Below are positions 8,210 through 16,962 of a DNA stretch of 25,396 bases, piece after piece. The notes beneath the pieces were generated by a model, which was given only the letters and a program-made list of their open reading frames with translations, did no database searches and was not told the DNA's origin. The translations under genes were made by a program, and so were the position numbers. Origin of the DNA: CAZKFG01 sp964551985 (GTDB lineage: Bacteria > Bacillota > Negativicutes > Acidaminococcales > JAISLQ01). The stretch covers positions 1 through 25,396 of the forward strand of contig CAZKFG010000037.1 in the NCBI GenBank assembly GCA_964551985.1, read 5' to 3'. Numbering within the stretch: position 1 is the first letter of the stretch; the number at the start of each line of letters is the position of its first letter.

Positions 8210-9217
8210 ATGCTAAAGAGTAGATTGAAAAACGTATTTTTTGTCGCGTTGGTGGGATCTAGCCTTATTTTATCTGCTTGTGGTGGGTCTGGCGGTGAGA
8301 AAAAAGCTGCTGAAACTAAAAAAGCACTTAATTTTCCAACTAAAGCAGTTAACTTGATTGTTCCTTACGCTGCTGGCGGTTCATCTGATCTTAGTGCACG
8401 TCCTTATGCTGATGAAATGGGTACTTTAATGAAACAACCTATGGTTGTTATTAACAAACCTGGTGCAGGTGGTGGTATTGGTGCGGCAGAAGTCGCAAGA
8501 GCAAAAGGTGATGGCTATACTTTGCTTAATGCATCTATTGGTAATGTAACTATTGTTCCTTACACCTCTAATGTCGGTTATGATTATACATCTTTAAGAG
8601 CTGTGGCACAAATGACAGATATTCCGCTTGCTATAACTGTAAAGAGTGATTCACCGATAAAAACGCTTAAAGATTTTGTAGAATTTGCTAAAGCAAATCC
8701 AGGGAAAATTCGTTATGGAAGTCCTGGTGCAGGCAATATTCAACATGTAACAACAGAAGGTTGGACAAAGAGAATGGGCATAAAATTAACTCATATGCCT
8801 TTTGAAGGAGCAAACCCAGCTATTGCGGCGCTATTGGGTGGACACGTGGAAGCTACTGCAACAGGAGTAACAGAAGCTGTTCCGCATCATAAATCAGGAG
8901 CGCTTAGAATTTTGGGTGTAACTTCAGAAAAGCGTATTAGTTTAGTAGATGTTCCTACTTTTAAAGAGCAAGGTTACGATTTGATTGCTGGTGTTTGGTA
9001 TGGCGTTTTGGCACCAAAGGATACTCCTGATGAAGTTGTAAATTATCTTGCAGCGGAACTCAAAAAAGCTTATGACAGTCCAAAAGTTCAAGATGCTTGG
9101 AAAAAACTGTTTTTGATTCCAGATTATCTAGGGCCGAAAGAATTTGAGGCTCGTATAAAAAGAGAAGCCGAAACAAACCAACAAGTTTTAAAAGATATTG
9201 GTCTTTATAAAAAATAA
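8210..9217 (+). CDS. tctC: Tripartite tricarboxylate transporter, solute-binding lipoprotein
   Basis: The 335-residue TctC/Bug-family binding protein captures a carboxylate outside the membrane and delivers it to TctAB. A lipoprotein signal is clear: a KSRLK basic start, a hydrophobic stretch, and the lipobox LSAC with the lipidated cysteine at C24. A short, charged, glycine-rich linker follows. The family motifs VNLIVPYAAGGSSD (near 48-61) and NKPGAGGGIGAAEVA (near 82-96) line the ligand site, which normally holds a carboxylate. AGGGAGG sits 7 bases before the ATG at 8210. It is the first gene after the sigma-54 promoter. The ligand cannot be named; the catabolic genes behind it suggest a dicarboxylate or related organic acid. 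Confidence 0.92.
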   Translation: MLKSRLKNVFFVALVGSSLILSACGGSGGEKKAAETKKALNFPTKAVNLIVPYAAGGSSDLSARPYADEMGTLMKQPMVVINKPGAGGGIGAAEVARAKGDGYTLLNASIGNVTIVPYTSNVGYDYTSLRAVAQMTDIPLAITVKSDSPIKTLKDFVEFAKANPGKIRYGSPGAGNIQHVTTEGWTKRMGIKLTHMPFEGANPAIAALLGGHVEATATGVTEAVPHHKSGALRILGVTSEKRISLVDVPTFKEQGYDLIAGVWYGVLAPKDTPDEVVNYLAAELKKAYDSPKVQDAWKKLFLIPDYLGPKEFEARIKREAETNQQVLKDIGLYKK

Positions 9218-9245
9218 TATAGACCAAAATTAGGTGGTGTAAAGT

Positions 9246-9677
9246 ATGATTTTCAAAGATCAAGACATGCTGTCGGGTAGTTTTTTAATAGTTTTTTCGC
9301 TTATTGGGTTCTTTTTTGCATCGCAACTGGAAAATTTAGCGGTAGCTGATCTGTCTGCAGCATTTTATCCTAGTCTTTTATTTAGCGCATTGCTTATTTG
9401 CGGTATTACGTTGGTTGTGCAAGGGTTTAGAAAGAAAATAAAAACTGCTTTGCCTACATTTAACTGGAAACAACTTGTGCCAATGTTTACAGCACTATTT
9501 TTGTATGTGCAACTTATGGATTATATAGGTTTTTTAGTTGCTACAATACTTTTTGTATTTAGTGCAATGTTTATATTTGGTGAACGCAGAAAAAGATTTT
9601 TGTTTACTGTACCTATATTGACTGCAACTATAGTTTATGGGCTTTTTAGTACAGCTTTTATGATTGTACTGCCATAA
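9246..9677 (+). CDS. tctB: Tripartite tricarboxylate transporter, small membrane subunit
   Basis: This is a 143-residue membrane protein with about four hydrophobic helices, typical of TctB in length and layout. It forms the small membrane subunit that partners TctA. It starts at ATG 9246 after GGTGGTG, 28 bases after tctC, and stops 23 bases before tctA. Its sequence is poorly conserved, as usual for TctB, so the call depends partly on its place between tctC and tctA. Confidence 0.88.
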   Translation: MIFKDQDMLSGSFLIVFSLIGFFFASQLENLAVADLSAAFYPSLLFSALLICGITLVVQGFRKKIKTALPTFNWKQLVPMFTALFLYVQLMDYIGFLVATILFVFSAMFIFGERRKRFLFTVPILTATIVYGLFSTAFMIVLP

Positions 9678-9700
9678 TCTAAAAAGAAAGGAGGTGCTGT

Positions 9701-11185
9701 ATGGGACTTGAAACATTACAAGCAATCCCCGGTGCTTTTTTGATGGAGTTTAATTTTGAGATTTTAGGCTGGATAACTTTGGGTACTGTTGTGGGTATAC
9801 TTTTTGGCGCAGCTCCGGGTCTTACGGCAACAACTGCTGTTGCTTTGTTTACACCGATAACTTTTTATATGCCACTTGATGTATCACTATCTTTTTTGAT
9901 GGGTATCTATTGCGGCGGTTTTTATGCTGGCAGCATACCAGCTATTTTGATAAATACACCCGGAGCGCCAGGTAATGCTGCAACTGTTATGGATGGCTAT
10001 CCTATGGCTAAAAATGGCAAAGCTGGTGAATCACTTGGACACTCTATTATTTCTTCGTGGATAGGGGGAACTATTTCCGCTTTTGCGCTACTGATATTTG
10101 CACCGATTATTGCAAAAGTAGCGTTAAAGTTTGGAGCACCTGAGTATTTTGCGGTTGCTGTGCTCGGATTAGTTTGTATTGCTGGAGTGTCAGGAAAGTC
10201 GATTGTTAAAGGAATAGCAGGAGCTTGTATTGGTATGGTTCTTGGCACTATTGGAATGGATCCGATAGATGGTTTACCAAGATTTACAATGGATAATCTA
10301 AATCTTATGGGTGGCATTGCCCTGATACCAGCATTGGTTGGATTGTTTGCTATAACAGAGGTGTTGGCAAAATGTGAAAGTGTAACAGAGAAAGCAGATG
10401 CTGTTATATGTCAAGTTAAAAACAGCCTACCAAATTTAAGCTTATATTGGAAATACAAATGGATGATTTTAAAGTCTACTTTTATAGGGATAGCGATTGG
10501 CGCAATCCCCGGTACTGGTCCTACTATTGCATCTTGGATGGCTTATAATGAGGCAAAACGCTCATCAGAGCACCCAGAAAAATTTGGCACTGGAATTCCA
10601 GAGGGTATTATGGCAAGTGAAAGTTCTAATAATGCTGTAACTGGAGGTGCTTTAATACCGCTTTTAACTTTGGGAGTGCCAGGAGATACTGTAACAGCAG
10701 TTTTGCTTGGGGCATTAATGATTCAAGGTCTAACTCCAGGACCTATGCTTATGGTGGAGAGATTTGATATAGTAGCAATGCTGCTGTGGATATTGTTGTT
10801 TGCCAATTTGGTTATGTTGGCAGTAGGGCTTTTGGGCAGTAGATTTTTCCCTTATATTTTGAAAATGCCTGTAAGCATTTTGATGCCTGTGGTATCTGTA
10901 TTGTGCATAACTGGTGGTTACGCAGTGAACAATTCTTTTTTTGATGCAACGATGGTTGTTTTGATAGGTTTTGCTGGTTACGCACTTTTGAAACTGGGTT
11001 TTCCTGTCGCACCGATAGTTTTGGGGTTGATTTTAGGACCGATAATTGAGCCGAATATGCGAAGAGCTTTATTAGGTCACGATTTGAGTCCGATGGTGTT
11101 TTTCTCAACGCCAATTAGCGCAGGACTTTTAGTTTTATCTTTTGTATTGGTTTATATAATGAATAAGCGAAGTAAAAGCGCTTAA
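9701..11185 (+). CDS. tctA: Tripartite tricarboxylate transporter, large permease subunit
   Basis: The 494-residue product is the large TctA permease, with about a dozen membrane segments. It carries the family signatures GAAPGLTATTAVALFTPITF near residues 36-55 and, in the second repeat, GAIPGTGPTIASWMAYNEAK followed by GIMASESSNNAVTGGALIP and TLGVPGD. AAAGGAGGTG precedes the ATG at 9701. Transport in this family is driven by an ion gradient and depends on the TctC protein. Only 19 bases separate it from the next CoA-transferase, so import and CoA activation are co-transcribed. Confidence 0.95.
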   Translation: MGLETLQAIPGAFLMEFNFEILGWITLGTVVGILFGAAPGLTATTAVALFTPITFYMPLDVSLSFLMGIYCGGFYAGSIPAILINTPGAPGNAATVMDGYPMAKNGKAGESLGHSIISSWIGGTISAFALLIFAPIIAKVALKFGAPEYFAVAVLGLVCIAGVSGKSIVKGIAGACIGMVLGTIGMDPIDGLPRFTMDNLNLMGGIALIPALVGLFAITEVLAKCESVTEKADAVICQVKNSLPNLSLYWKYKWMILKSTFIGIAIGAIPGTGPTIASWMAYNEAKRSSEHPEKFGTGIPEGIMASESSNNAVTGGALIPLLTLGVPGDTVTAVLLGALMIQGLTPGPMLMVERFDIVAMLLWILLFANLVMLAVGLLGSRFFPYILKMPVSILMPVVSVLCITGGYAVNNSFFDATMVVLIGFAGYALLKLGFPVAPIVLGLILGPIIEPNMRRALLGHDLSPMVFFSTPISAGLLVLSFVLVYIMNKRSKSA

Positions 11186-11204
11186 CGTAAAAGGAAGTGT
11201 TATT

Positions 11205-12437
11205 TTGTTGCCATTAAAAGGATTAAAAGTTTTAGAATTGGGACAAGTTGTTGCTGCTCCCTTTTGCGGTGCTATGTTGGCGGATTTTGGTGCACAAGTG
11301 ACGAAAGTCGAGGCACTTGAAGGGGATGGGCTTAGAAAAATGGGCCCTATTGTAGATGGTCGCTCGCTTTGGTATTCAGTAGAAAATCGTAATAAAAAAA
11401 CAATTTCTATTGATTTAAAGCAATCTGATGGTAAAGAGATATTAGAAAAGATGATTGCTAAAGCAGATGTGATGACAGAAAATTTCAGACCTGGCATACT
11501 TGCCAAATTAGGCTTTGACTGGGATAAGATAAATAAAATAAATCCCAAAATAATTTTGGCAAGAATGTCTGGCTATGGACAGACGGGTCCTTATAAAAAA
11601 CGTGCAGGTTATGACAGGGTAGGAGTTGGTATGGGCGGACTTACCTACATAACGGGTTTTCCTGATAGAGCTCCTTTAAAACCTGGTGTTTCCATTGCAG
11701 ATTATTTGGTAGGTTTTTCAGCGGTTGTGGGGATACTTACAGCAGTGTATGAAAGAGATGTTTTAAAAAGCGGTATGGGTCAAGAAATTGATATTGGTTT
11801 ATATGAGCCAATTTTTCGTATATCTGAATTTACTGCTCTTAATTATCATCTTACAAAAACTGTAAGAGAGCGCACAGGAAACGTTTTTGCAGCTACTGTT
11901 CCTAGCGGTCATTTTAAAAGTAAAGACGATAAATGGATTAGCTTGGCGGTTGCTAATGATAAGTTGTTTACAAAGCTTATGCAGCTTATTGATAGAGAGG
12001 ATATTTTAACAAGAGCGGAATATAAAACACACGAACAACGCCAAAATAATCGCCAAGAGCTTGATGCTGCAGTGGAAAAATGGATATCTGAGCATAATGC
12101 AAAAGAGTGCTTTGATATACTAGGAGAGCACGTCCCTATGGGTCCGATACACGATATTGAAGGTATTTTTGAAGATCCGCATATAAAAGCTCGAGAAAAT
12201 ATTATTCAGGTTAAAGATGATTTGTGGGGCGAGGTCAAAATGCAAGGGGTGGTTCCACAGCTTTCTAGAACGCCTGGTCAGGTAAGATGGATTGGACCTG
12301 ATTTAGGGGAAAATACGTGGGAGATATTAAAAAAGTTAAATTATAAAGAAGATGAAATTCGTCAATTTGAAAAAAATCAAATAGTAAAAGGTAAAACAAA
12401 TTATGACGAATACGTAAAATTACAAAACAAAATATAG
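11205..12437 (+). CDS. Class III CoA-transferase (CaiB/BaiF family), paralogue 2
   Basis: The 410-residue product has the full family III fold and the catalytic aspartate D166 in GVSIADYLVG. The GYGQTGPYKKRAGYD segment near residues 123-137 is typical. The start is TTG 11205, or TTG 11208 right after it, about 8 bases downstream of AAGGAAG. It stops 18 bases before the mutase gene and follows the importer, so it most likely makes the CoA ester that the mutase acts on. It differs clearly from the copies at 290 and 14493, so this is not a recent duplication. It could work alone or with the 14493 product as a two-protein enzyme, like benzylsuccinate CoA-transferase BbsEF. Confidence 0.85.
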   Translation: MLPLKGLKVLELGQVVAAPFCGAMLADFGAQVTKVEALEGDGLRKMGPIVDGRSLWYSVENRNKKTISIDLKQSDGKEILEKMIAKADVMTENFRPGILAKLGFDWDKINKINPKIILARMSGYGQTGPYKKRAGYDRVGVGMGGLTYITGFPDRAPLKPGVSIADYLVGFSAVVGILTAVYERDVLKSGMGQEIDIGLYEPIFRISEFTALNYHLTKTVRERTGNVFAATVPSGHFKSKDDKWISLAVANDKLFTKLMQLIDREDILTRAEYKTHEQRQNNRQELDAAVEKWISEHNAKECFDILGEHVPMGPIHDIEGIFEDPHIKARENIIQVKDDLWGEVKMQGVVPQLSRTPGQVRWIGPDLGENTWEILKKLNYKEDEIRQFEKNQIVKGKTNYDEYVKLQNKI

Positions 12438-12455
12438 TTTAGGAGGTGTTTAAGC

Positions 12456-14045
12456 GTGACAAAAAATTATCAAACGATTTCAGGGTTAAGTGTACAACCT
12501 CTTTATACTCCAAATGATATTAATGATTTTGATTATCAAACAATGCTCGGACAGCCTGGACAATATCCTTTTACTAGAGGCATAAACGAGAATATGTATA
12601 GAGAAAATTTATGGGTTATGGGGCAATATTCTGGCTTTTCAACGCCGGAAGAAGCCAACAAACGCTATAGATACCTTATTGAGCAAGGTCAAACTGGCTT
12701 TTCTATAGCGCTTGATTTGCCAACACAGATGGGTTACGATTCTGATCATTATATGGCTCAAGGCGAAGTTGGTAAAGTTGGTGTATCTATCAATTCTTTA
12801 GCTGATGTAGAAACATTATTTGATGGCATACAGTTGGAAAAAGTAAGGCAAATAAGGACTACTGCTAATGCTAATTCTTTAATTTTGATGGCAATGTTCG
12901 TTGCTTTTGCCAAGAAAAACAATGTTGATCCTAAAGATATAAAATTCTTTTTGCAAAATGACATTTTAAAAGAGTATTTTTGTCGTGGTACTTTCATTTT
13001 TCCGCCCAAGGCTGGTGTTAAGTTGTCTGTGGATGTTATAGAGTATTGTTCAAAAAATTTGCCTACTTGGACACCGCTGGCAATTTGTGGCTATCACATT
13101 CGTGATGGCGGAGCAACAGCGGCGCAAGAAATTGCTTTTGCAATGGCGGATGCTATTTGCTATTTGGATGCGGCAATAAAAAGAGGCTTGGATATTGATA
13201 GTTTTGCACCTAGTTTATATTTTTTCCTTGCAGCACATATAGACCTTTTGGAAGAGGTAGCAAAATTCCGTGCGGCAAGAAGAGTGTGGGCAAAGTTATT
13301 GAAAGAGCGCTACAAGTCAAAAAACGAGAGTTCACAAAAAATGAATATTTTTATTATGACTATGGGTGGGGCGCTAACAGCTGAACAACCACTAAATAAT
13401 GTCGCCAGAGTAACTTTAGAGACTTTGGGGGCGGTGCTAGGCGGCGTACAGACAATAGCTACATCGTCTTATGATGAAGCTTTGAGCATACCTACTGAAG
13501 AATCAGTGACTGTTGCGCTAAGAACGCAGCAAATTATTGCTTATGAATCTGGTGTTACAAATACTGTAGACCCACTTGGCGGTTCATATTATGTAGAATA
13601 TTTGACAGATAAAATAGAAAAAGAAGTGTTTGAATATATCAACAAAATAGACCAAATGGGTGATGCTATAACTGCTATTGAAAAAGGATTTTTTCAAAAA
13701 GAGCTTGCAGATGCTGCTTATAGATATCAAAAGAGCGTAGACCAACAAGAGCGCATTGTAGTTGGTGTAAATAAGTTTACCGATACTAAAGCGGCAAAAG
13801 TTCCACTTTTTAAAGTGAATGATGAGATTGCTAACAAGCAGATTAAAAAGCTCAATGACTTAAAAAGCAAACGTGACAATCAAAAAGTTGAACAAGCACT
13901 AAACAAACTTGCTATAAGTGCGCAAAAAAATGAAAACTTGGCACAAGCGATGATTGATGCAGTATCTGTATATGCTACCATCGGGGAAATTTGTGATACT
14001 TTGAGAAATGTTTTTGGTAAATATAAACCACCGACAATCTTTTAA
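12456..14045 (+). CDS. B12-dependent acyl-CoA mutase, catalytic subunit (methylmalonyl-CoA mutase-like)
   Basis: The 529-residue product is the TIM-barrel domain of the methylmalonyl-CoA mutase family, lacking the C-terminal cobalamin domain, which is the next gene. Landmarks are YPFTRGI (37-43), DLPTQMGYDSD (87-97), QNDILKEYF (167-175), and GYHIRDGGAT (212-221) with the Y213/H214 pair. By alignment from memory, Y58 (GQYSGF) and R177 (FCRGTF) match Y89 and R207 of Propionibacterium methylmalonyl-CoA mutase, which fit a carboxylated acyl-CoA; isobutyryl-CoA mutases have Phe/Gln there. The later part looks more like isobutyryl-CoA mutase (ALRTQQIIAYE). Two usually conserved motifs are altered: RTHxQTSG is replaced around 297-304 and SLHTNS reads TIATSS (333-338). 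It starts at GTG 12456, 7 bases after AGGAGGTG. The exact substrate is open. Confidence 0.88.
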   Translation: MTKNYQTISGLSVQPLYTPNDINDFDYQTMLGQPGQYPFTRGINENMYRENLWVMGQYSGFSTPEEANKRYRYLIEQGQTGFSIALDLPTQMGYDSDHYMAQGEVGKVGVSINSLADVETLFDGIQLEKVRQIRTTANANSLILMAMFVAFAKKNNVDPKDIKFFLQNDILKEYFCRGTFIFPPKAGVKLSVDVIEYCSKNLPTWTPLAICGYHIRDGGATAAQEIAFAMADAICYLDAAIKRGLDIDSFAPSLYFFLAAHIDLLEEVAKFRAARRVWAKLLKERYKSKNESSQKMNIFIMTMGGALTAEQPLNNVARVTLETLGAVLGGVQTIATSSYDEALSIPTEESVTVALRTQQIIAYESGVTNTVDPLGGSYYVEYLTDKIEKEVFEYINKIDQMGDAITAIEKGFFQKELADAAYRYQKSVDQQERIVVGVNKFTDTKAAKVPLFKVNDEIANKQIKKLNDLKSKRDNQKVEQALNKLAISAQKNENLAQAMIDAVSVYATIGEICDTLRNVFGKYKPPTIF

Positions 14046-14079
14046 CTTTTTACCAAACCAATGAAAGGAGTTGGGCATT

Positions 14080-14478
14080 TTGAATAAACGAATAAAAGTA
14101 GTTGTAGCTAAAGCTGGTCTAGATGGGCACGACAGAGGCGCTAAAGTTGTATCTAGGGCACTTAGAGATGCAGGTATGGAAGTTATTTATATGGGACTTC
14201 ACAATACACCTCAACAAATAGTTGAAACGGTATTGCAAGAAGATGCTGATGTTATAGGACTGAGCATTTTATCCGGCGCGCATAACAGTCTTGCAAAAAG
14301 AGTTTTTGATTTATTAGCTCAAAAACAAATGCAAAACACGATTGTCGTTATTGGTGGGATAATACCTGATGATGATATAGCTTATCTAAAAGGTCTTGGC
14401 GTAGTGGGAATTTTCACACCGGGAACAAATTTAAATGATGTTGTAAAGGTTATTGAGGAAAATGTAGTTAGAAAATAA
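14080..14478 (+). CDS. B12-binding subunit of the acyl-CoA mutase
   Basis: The 132-residue product is a free-standing cobalamin-binding domain with the base-off/His-on signature. It has DGHDRG at 15-20, with H17 as lower cobalt ligand, SIL at 62-64, and the GG of VIGGIIP at 92-93. It pairs with the catalytic subunit encoded just upstream. This two-protein layout is known for isobutyryl-CoA and 2-hydroxyisobutyryl-CoA mutases and for archaeal methylmalonyl-CoA mutases. I place the start at TTG 14080, 9 bases after AAAGGAG (14064-14070). An in-frame TTG at 14071 touches that ribosome site and is unlikely. No MeaB-type chaperone gene is nearby. Confidence 0.92.
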   Translation: MNKRIKVVVAKAGLDGHDRGAKVVSRALRDAGMEVIYMGLHNTPQQIVETVLQEDADVIGLSILSGAHNSLAKRVFDLLAQKQMQNTIVVIGGIIPDDDIAYLKGLGVVGIFTPGTNLNDVVKVIEENVVRK

Positions 14479-14492
14479 AGGGGGGAGCCAAA

Positions 14493-15698
14493 ATGTTTGG
14501 CAAAGGTATTTTAGATGGTGTAAGAGTGCTTGGCATAGAGCAACAGGTAGCTGCACCATATTGTACAATGATGCTTGCAGATCAAGGCGCAGAAGTGATA
14601 AAAGTCGAAAGAACGGGTGAAGGCGATTCTGCAAGAGAGATGGCGCCAATTTTAAAAAATGGTGAACACAAAACAAGTGGTTATTTTGCTAGATTTAATC
14701 GCAATAAACAAAGTATTACAATTGATTTTAGTAAACCAGAAGGCGTAGAAGTATTGAAAAGTCTTATTGCTAAAAGTGATATTGTTGTAGAGAATTTTAA
14801 ACCGGGTATGATGGATAAATTCGGTCTTAGTTATGAAGAAATAAAAAAGATAAATCCTTCAGTAATATATGTTGCTATTAGCGGATTTGGACGACTTGCT
14901 AAAAAGCAAGGTCCATATAGCCAAAGATTAGCTTATGATATTATTGCTCAAGCTATGGGTGGATTGATGCACTTAGCCGGTCAAAAAGGTGGTCCACCAA
15001 CTTGGCTTGGGGTTGCTGTTGGCGATGTTGGTACGGGTATTTGTGCAGCTTATGCGGCAATGCTTGGTTACATAAAAAAACTCAAAACAGGCAAAGGAGA
15101 TTTTTTTGATGTATCAATGTACGATTGTATGATTGCCTTAGCTGAAAGAGCACACAATGTATATTCGTTTACAGGCAAAATTTTGGAGCGTGGTCCAGAT
15201 CCTCTTATTTGTCCTTGGGGTCCGTTTGAAGCTAAAGACGGTTATGTAGCCTTAATTGTACCTACACAAGCTAGTTGGGTTAAATTTTGTAATGCTATAC
15301 AAAGACCTGATCTTATAACAGAAGAGCTTAACTCAGGACCAAAAAGATTTGAACATTTAGATATGTTAATGCCGATAATAAAAGGTTGGATGTCTGATAA
15401 AACCAGAAATGAAGTTTGTGAAATATTAATGAAAGAAGGATTGCCTTGCGGTCCTGTCCAACATTCTGGTGATATATTCAATGAAGAACACGCCAACATA
15501 AGAGAAATGTTTGTCAAAATACCAGATAAAGTAATGGGCGAACTTACAGTTGTTGGTTCACCTTATAAAATAGATGGTGAAGAGCCTATTTACGGAGCTA
15601 TTCCACAACTTGGTGAACATACAGAAAAAATTCTTACACAGCTTTTAGGTTATGACAAAGAGCAAATAAATAAATTAAAAGAAACTAAAATAATATAA
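14493..15698 (+). CDS. Class III CoA-transferase (CaiB/BaiF family), paralogue 3
   Basis: The 401-residue product keeps the family III fold, with the catalytic aspartate D178 in GVAVGDVGTG and the GLPCGPVQHSGDIF signature in the C-terminal third. A short insertion (RLAKKQGPYS, near 134-143) distinguishes it from the other two copies. It starts at ATG 14493 after GGGGGAG, 14 bases behind the B12 subunit, and ends 14 bases before the thiolase. It may activate a second substrate, pass CoA from a pathway product back to the incoming acid, or form a heteromer with the 11205 product. An intact active-site residue argues against a purely structural role. Confidence 0.85.
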   Translation: MFGKGILDGVRVLGIEQQVAAPYCTMMLADQGAEVIKVERTGEGDSAREMAPILKNGEHKTSGYFARFNRNKQSITIDFSKPEGVEVLKSLIAKSDIVVENFKPGMMDKFGLSYEEIKKINPSVIYVAISGFGRLAKKQGPYSQRLAYDIIAQAMGGLMHLAGQKGGPPTWLGVAVGDVGTGICAAYAAMLGYIKKLKTGKGDFFDVSMYDCMIALAERAHNVYSFTGKILERGPDPLICPWGPFEAKDGYVALIVPTQASWVKFCNAIQRPDLITEELNSGPKRFEHLDMLMPIIKGWMSDKTRNEVCEILMKEGLPCGPVQHSGDIFNEEHANIREMFVKIPDKVMGELTVVGSPYKIDGEEPIYGAIPQLGEHTEKILTQLLGYDKEQINKLKETKII

Positions 15699-15712
15699 GG
15701 AGAGGTTAAACA

Positions 15713-16909
15713 ATGGCAAAAGAAGTTGTAATTGTCAGTGCCGCTAGAACACCATTTGATAAATTTGGCGGAATGATGAAAGATATGAATACTGTACAAC
15801 TGGCGAGCCTTGCCAGTAAAGAAGTAATGAGGCGCATTGATCTATCACCAAATGACGTAGAGGAATTTTATCTTGGCATAAATATGCCCACCCAAAATCG
15901 CTCAATAGCAAGACAAAGCGCCTTAGAGGCTGGCATTCCAGATACTGCTAACGCTTTGACGGTGGATAGAGCTTGCTGTTCTTCTTATGCAGCTATGGCA
16001 ATGGCATATCGTTCAGTAGCCCTTGGAGAAACTAATATAAGTCTCGGTGGCGGGTCTGAAAATATGAGTAATGTTCCTTATTTTATCAGCGATTTAAGAT
16101 GGGGAAAACGACTTGGCGATGTTGTTTTAAAAGACATTATGATTGTGTCTTGCCCTTATACAGGTGAACCAAGAGCAGTACAAGCTGGTAAAGGTGCGGT
16201 TGAATATGGCATAAGCCGTGAAGAACAAGATTTGTGGGCATATAATAGCCATCAAAAGCATGCTCTTGCTCAAGCGGCAAATAAGTTTAAAGATGAAATA
16301 TTCTCAATTACTATTCCAGGGAAAAAAGGACAAAGCATTGTCATTGACAAAGATCAATCACCGCGACCTGAAACTACACTAGAGAGTTTAGCTGCACTAA
16401 AAACAGTCTACAATAGTCCTACCGTAACAGCAGGTAACGCTCCTGGAATGAGTACAGGCGCTGCAATGGCTGTATTGATGAGTAAAGAAGAAGCGCAAAA
16501 AAGAGGCTTAAAACCACTAGCGACAATCATAACTCATGTTCAAGCTTCGGGTCATCCTCACAGTATTTCTTCTATCCCTGGTATTACAGCGCAAAAGGCA
16601 CTTAAAAAAGCCGGACTTACTGCTGATCAAATTGATTTATTTGAAATAAATGAAGCTTTTGCAGTTATGCCTTTGGTATCGACAAAAATTTTAGGTGAAG
16701 ATAATCCGGCTAAAATAGAAGCAATTAGAAATCGAACAAATGTTAATGGCGGCGCAATAGCTATTGGGCATCCAACCGGAGCTACAGCAGCGAGAATTGT
16801 TATGACACTTTGCTACGAGTTAAAACGCAGAGGTGGTGGCATTGGTTTAGCTACGATTTGTGGTGGTATTGGCGAAGGAGAATGTATGATATTTAAAGTT
16901 GAGGCTTAA
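15713..16909 (+). CDS. Thiolase (acetyl-CoA C-acyltransferase family)
   Basis: The 398-residue product is a complete degradative-type thiolase, which would split a 3-oxoacyl-CoA with CoA to release acetyl-CoA. The nucleophile is C88 in DRACCSSY. The other active-site motifs are NEAF at 313-316, GHPTGATAAR with H353, and CGGIGEG with C383. Two motifs are unusual: the residue after the nucleophile is a second cysteine instead of glycine or alanine, and the GNAS-x-x-DG segment reads GNAPGMSTG. These may reflect a non-standard acyl group. ATG 15713 follows AGGAGAGG. It sits directly behind the third CoA-transferase and before the SDR gene. Confidence 0.88.
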   Translation: MAKEVVIVSAARTPFDKFGGMMKDMNTVQLASLASKEVMRRIDLSPNDVEEFYLGINMPTQNRSIARQSALEAGIPDTANALTVDRACCSSYAAMAMAYRSVALGETNISLGGGSENMSNVPYFISDLRWGKRLGDVVLKDIMIVSCPYTGEPRAVQAGKGAVEYGISREEQDLWAYNSHQKHALAQAANKFKDEIFSITIPGKKGQSIVIDKDQSPRPETTLESLAALKTVYNSPTVTAGNAPGMSTGAAMAVLMSKEEAQKRGLKPLATIITHVQASGHPHSISSIPGITAQKALKKAGLTADQIDLFEINEAFAVMPLVSTKILGEDNPAKIEAIRNRTNVNGGAIAIGHPTGATAARIVMTLCYELKRRGGGIGLATICGGIGEGECMIFKVEA

Positions 16910-16910
16910 A

Positions 16911-16941
16911 AATTTAAAGGGGCTTTGAGCCCCTTTAAATT
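16911..16941 (+). terminator. 14-bp hairpin between thiolase and SDR genes (possible attenuator)
   Basis: AATTTAAAGGGGCT (16911-16924) pairs perfectly with AGCCCCTTTAAATT (16928-16941) around a 3-base loop, directly after the thiolase stop. The U-stretch falls inside the stem and no T-run follows, so full termination is uncertain. The SDR gene starts 21 bases later with its own ribosome site. A partial terminator or an mRNA-stabilising hairpin that lowers downstream expression is likely. Confidence 0.55.
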
Positions 16942-16962
16942 CAAATTAGATGAGGTGATAAC

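Noticed and set aside
8041..8223. Open frame of 60 codons on the plus strand upstream of tctC
   Set aside because: It overlaps the sigma-54 promoter and the tctC ribosome site, starts without a Shine-Dalgarno, and its lysine- and phenylalanine-rich peptide is what AT-rich non-coding DNA gives.
11135..11548. Minus-strand open frame of 137 codons across the tctA/CoA-transferase junction
   Set aside because: It is antisense to two well-supported genes, and its composition follows from their codon pattern.
12456..14478. Isobutyryl-CoA or 2-hydroxyisobutyryl-CoA mutase, suggested by the split-subunit layout
   Set aside because: The position that is Phe in Icm and Ile in Hcm is Tyr here, and the Arg that binds the substrate carboxylate is kept (Gln in Icm), so a carboxylated substrate is more likely.
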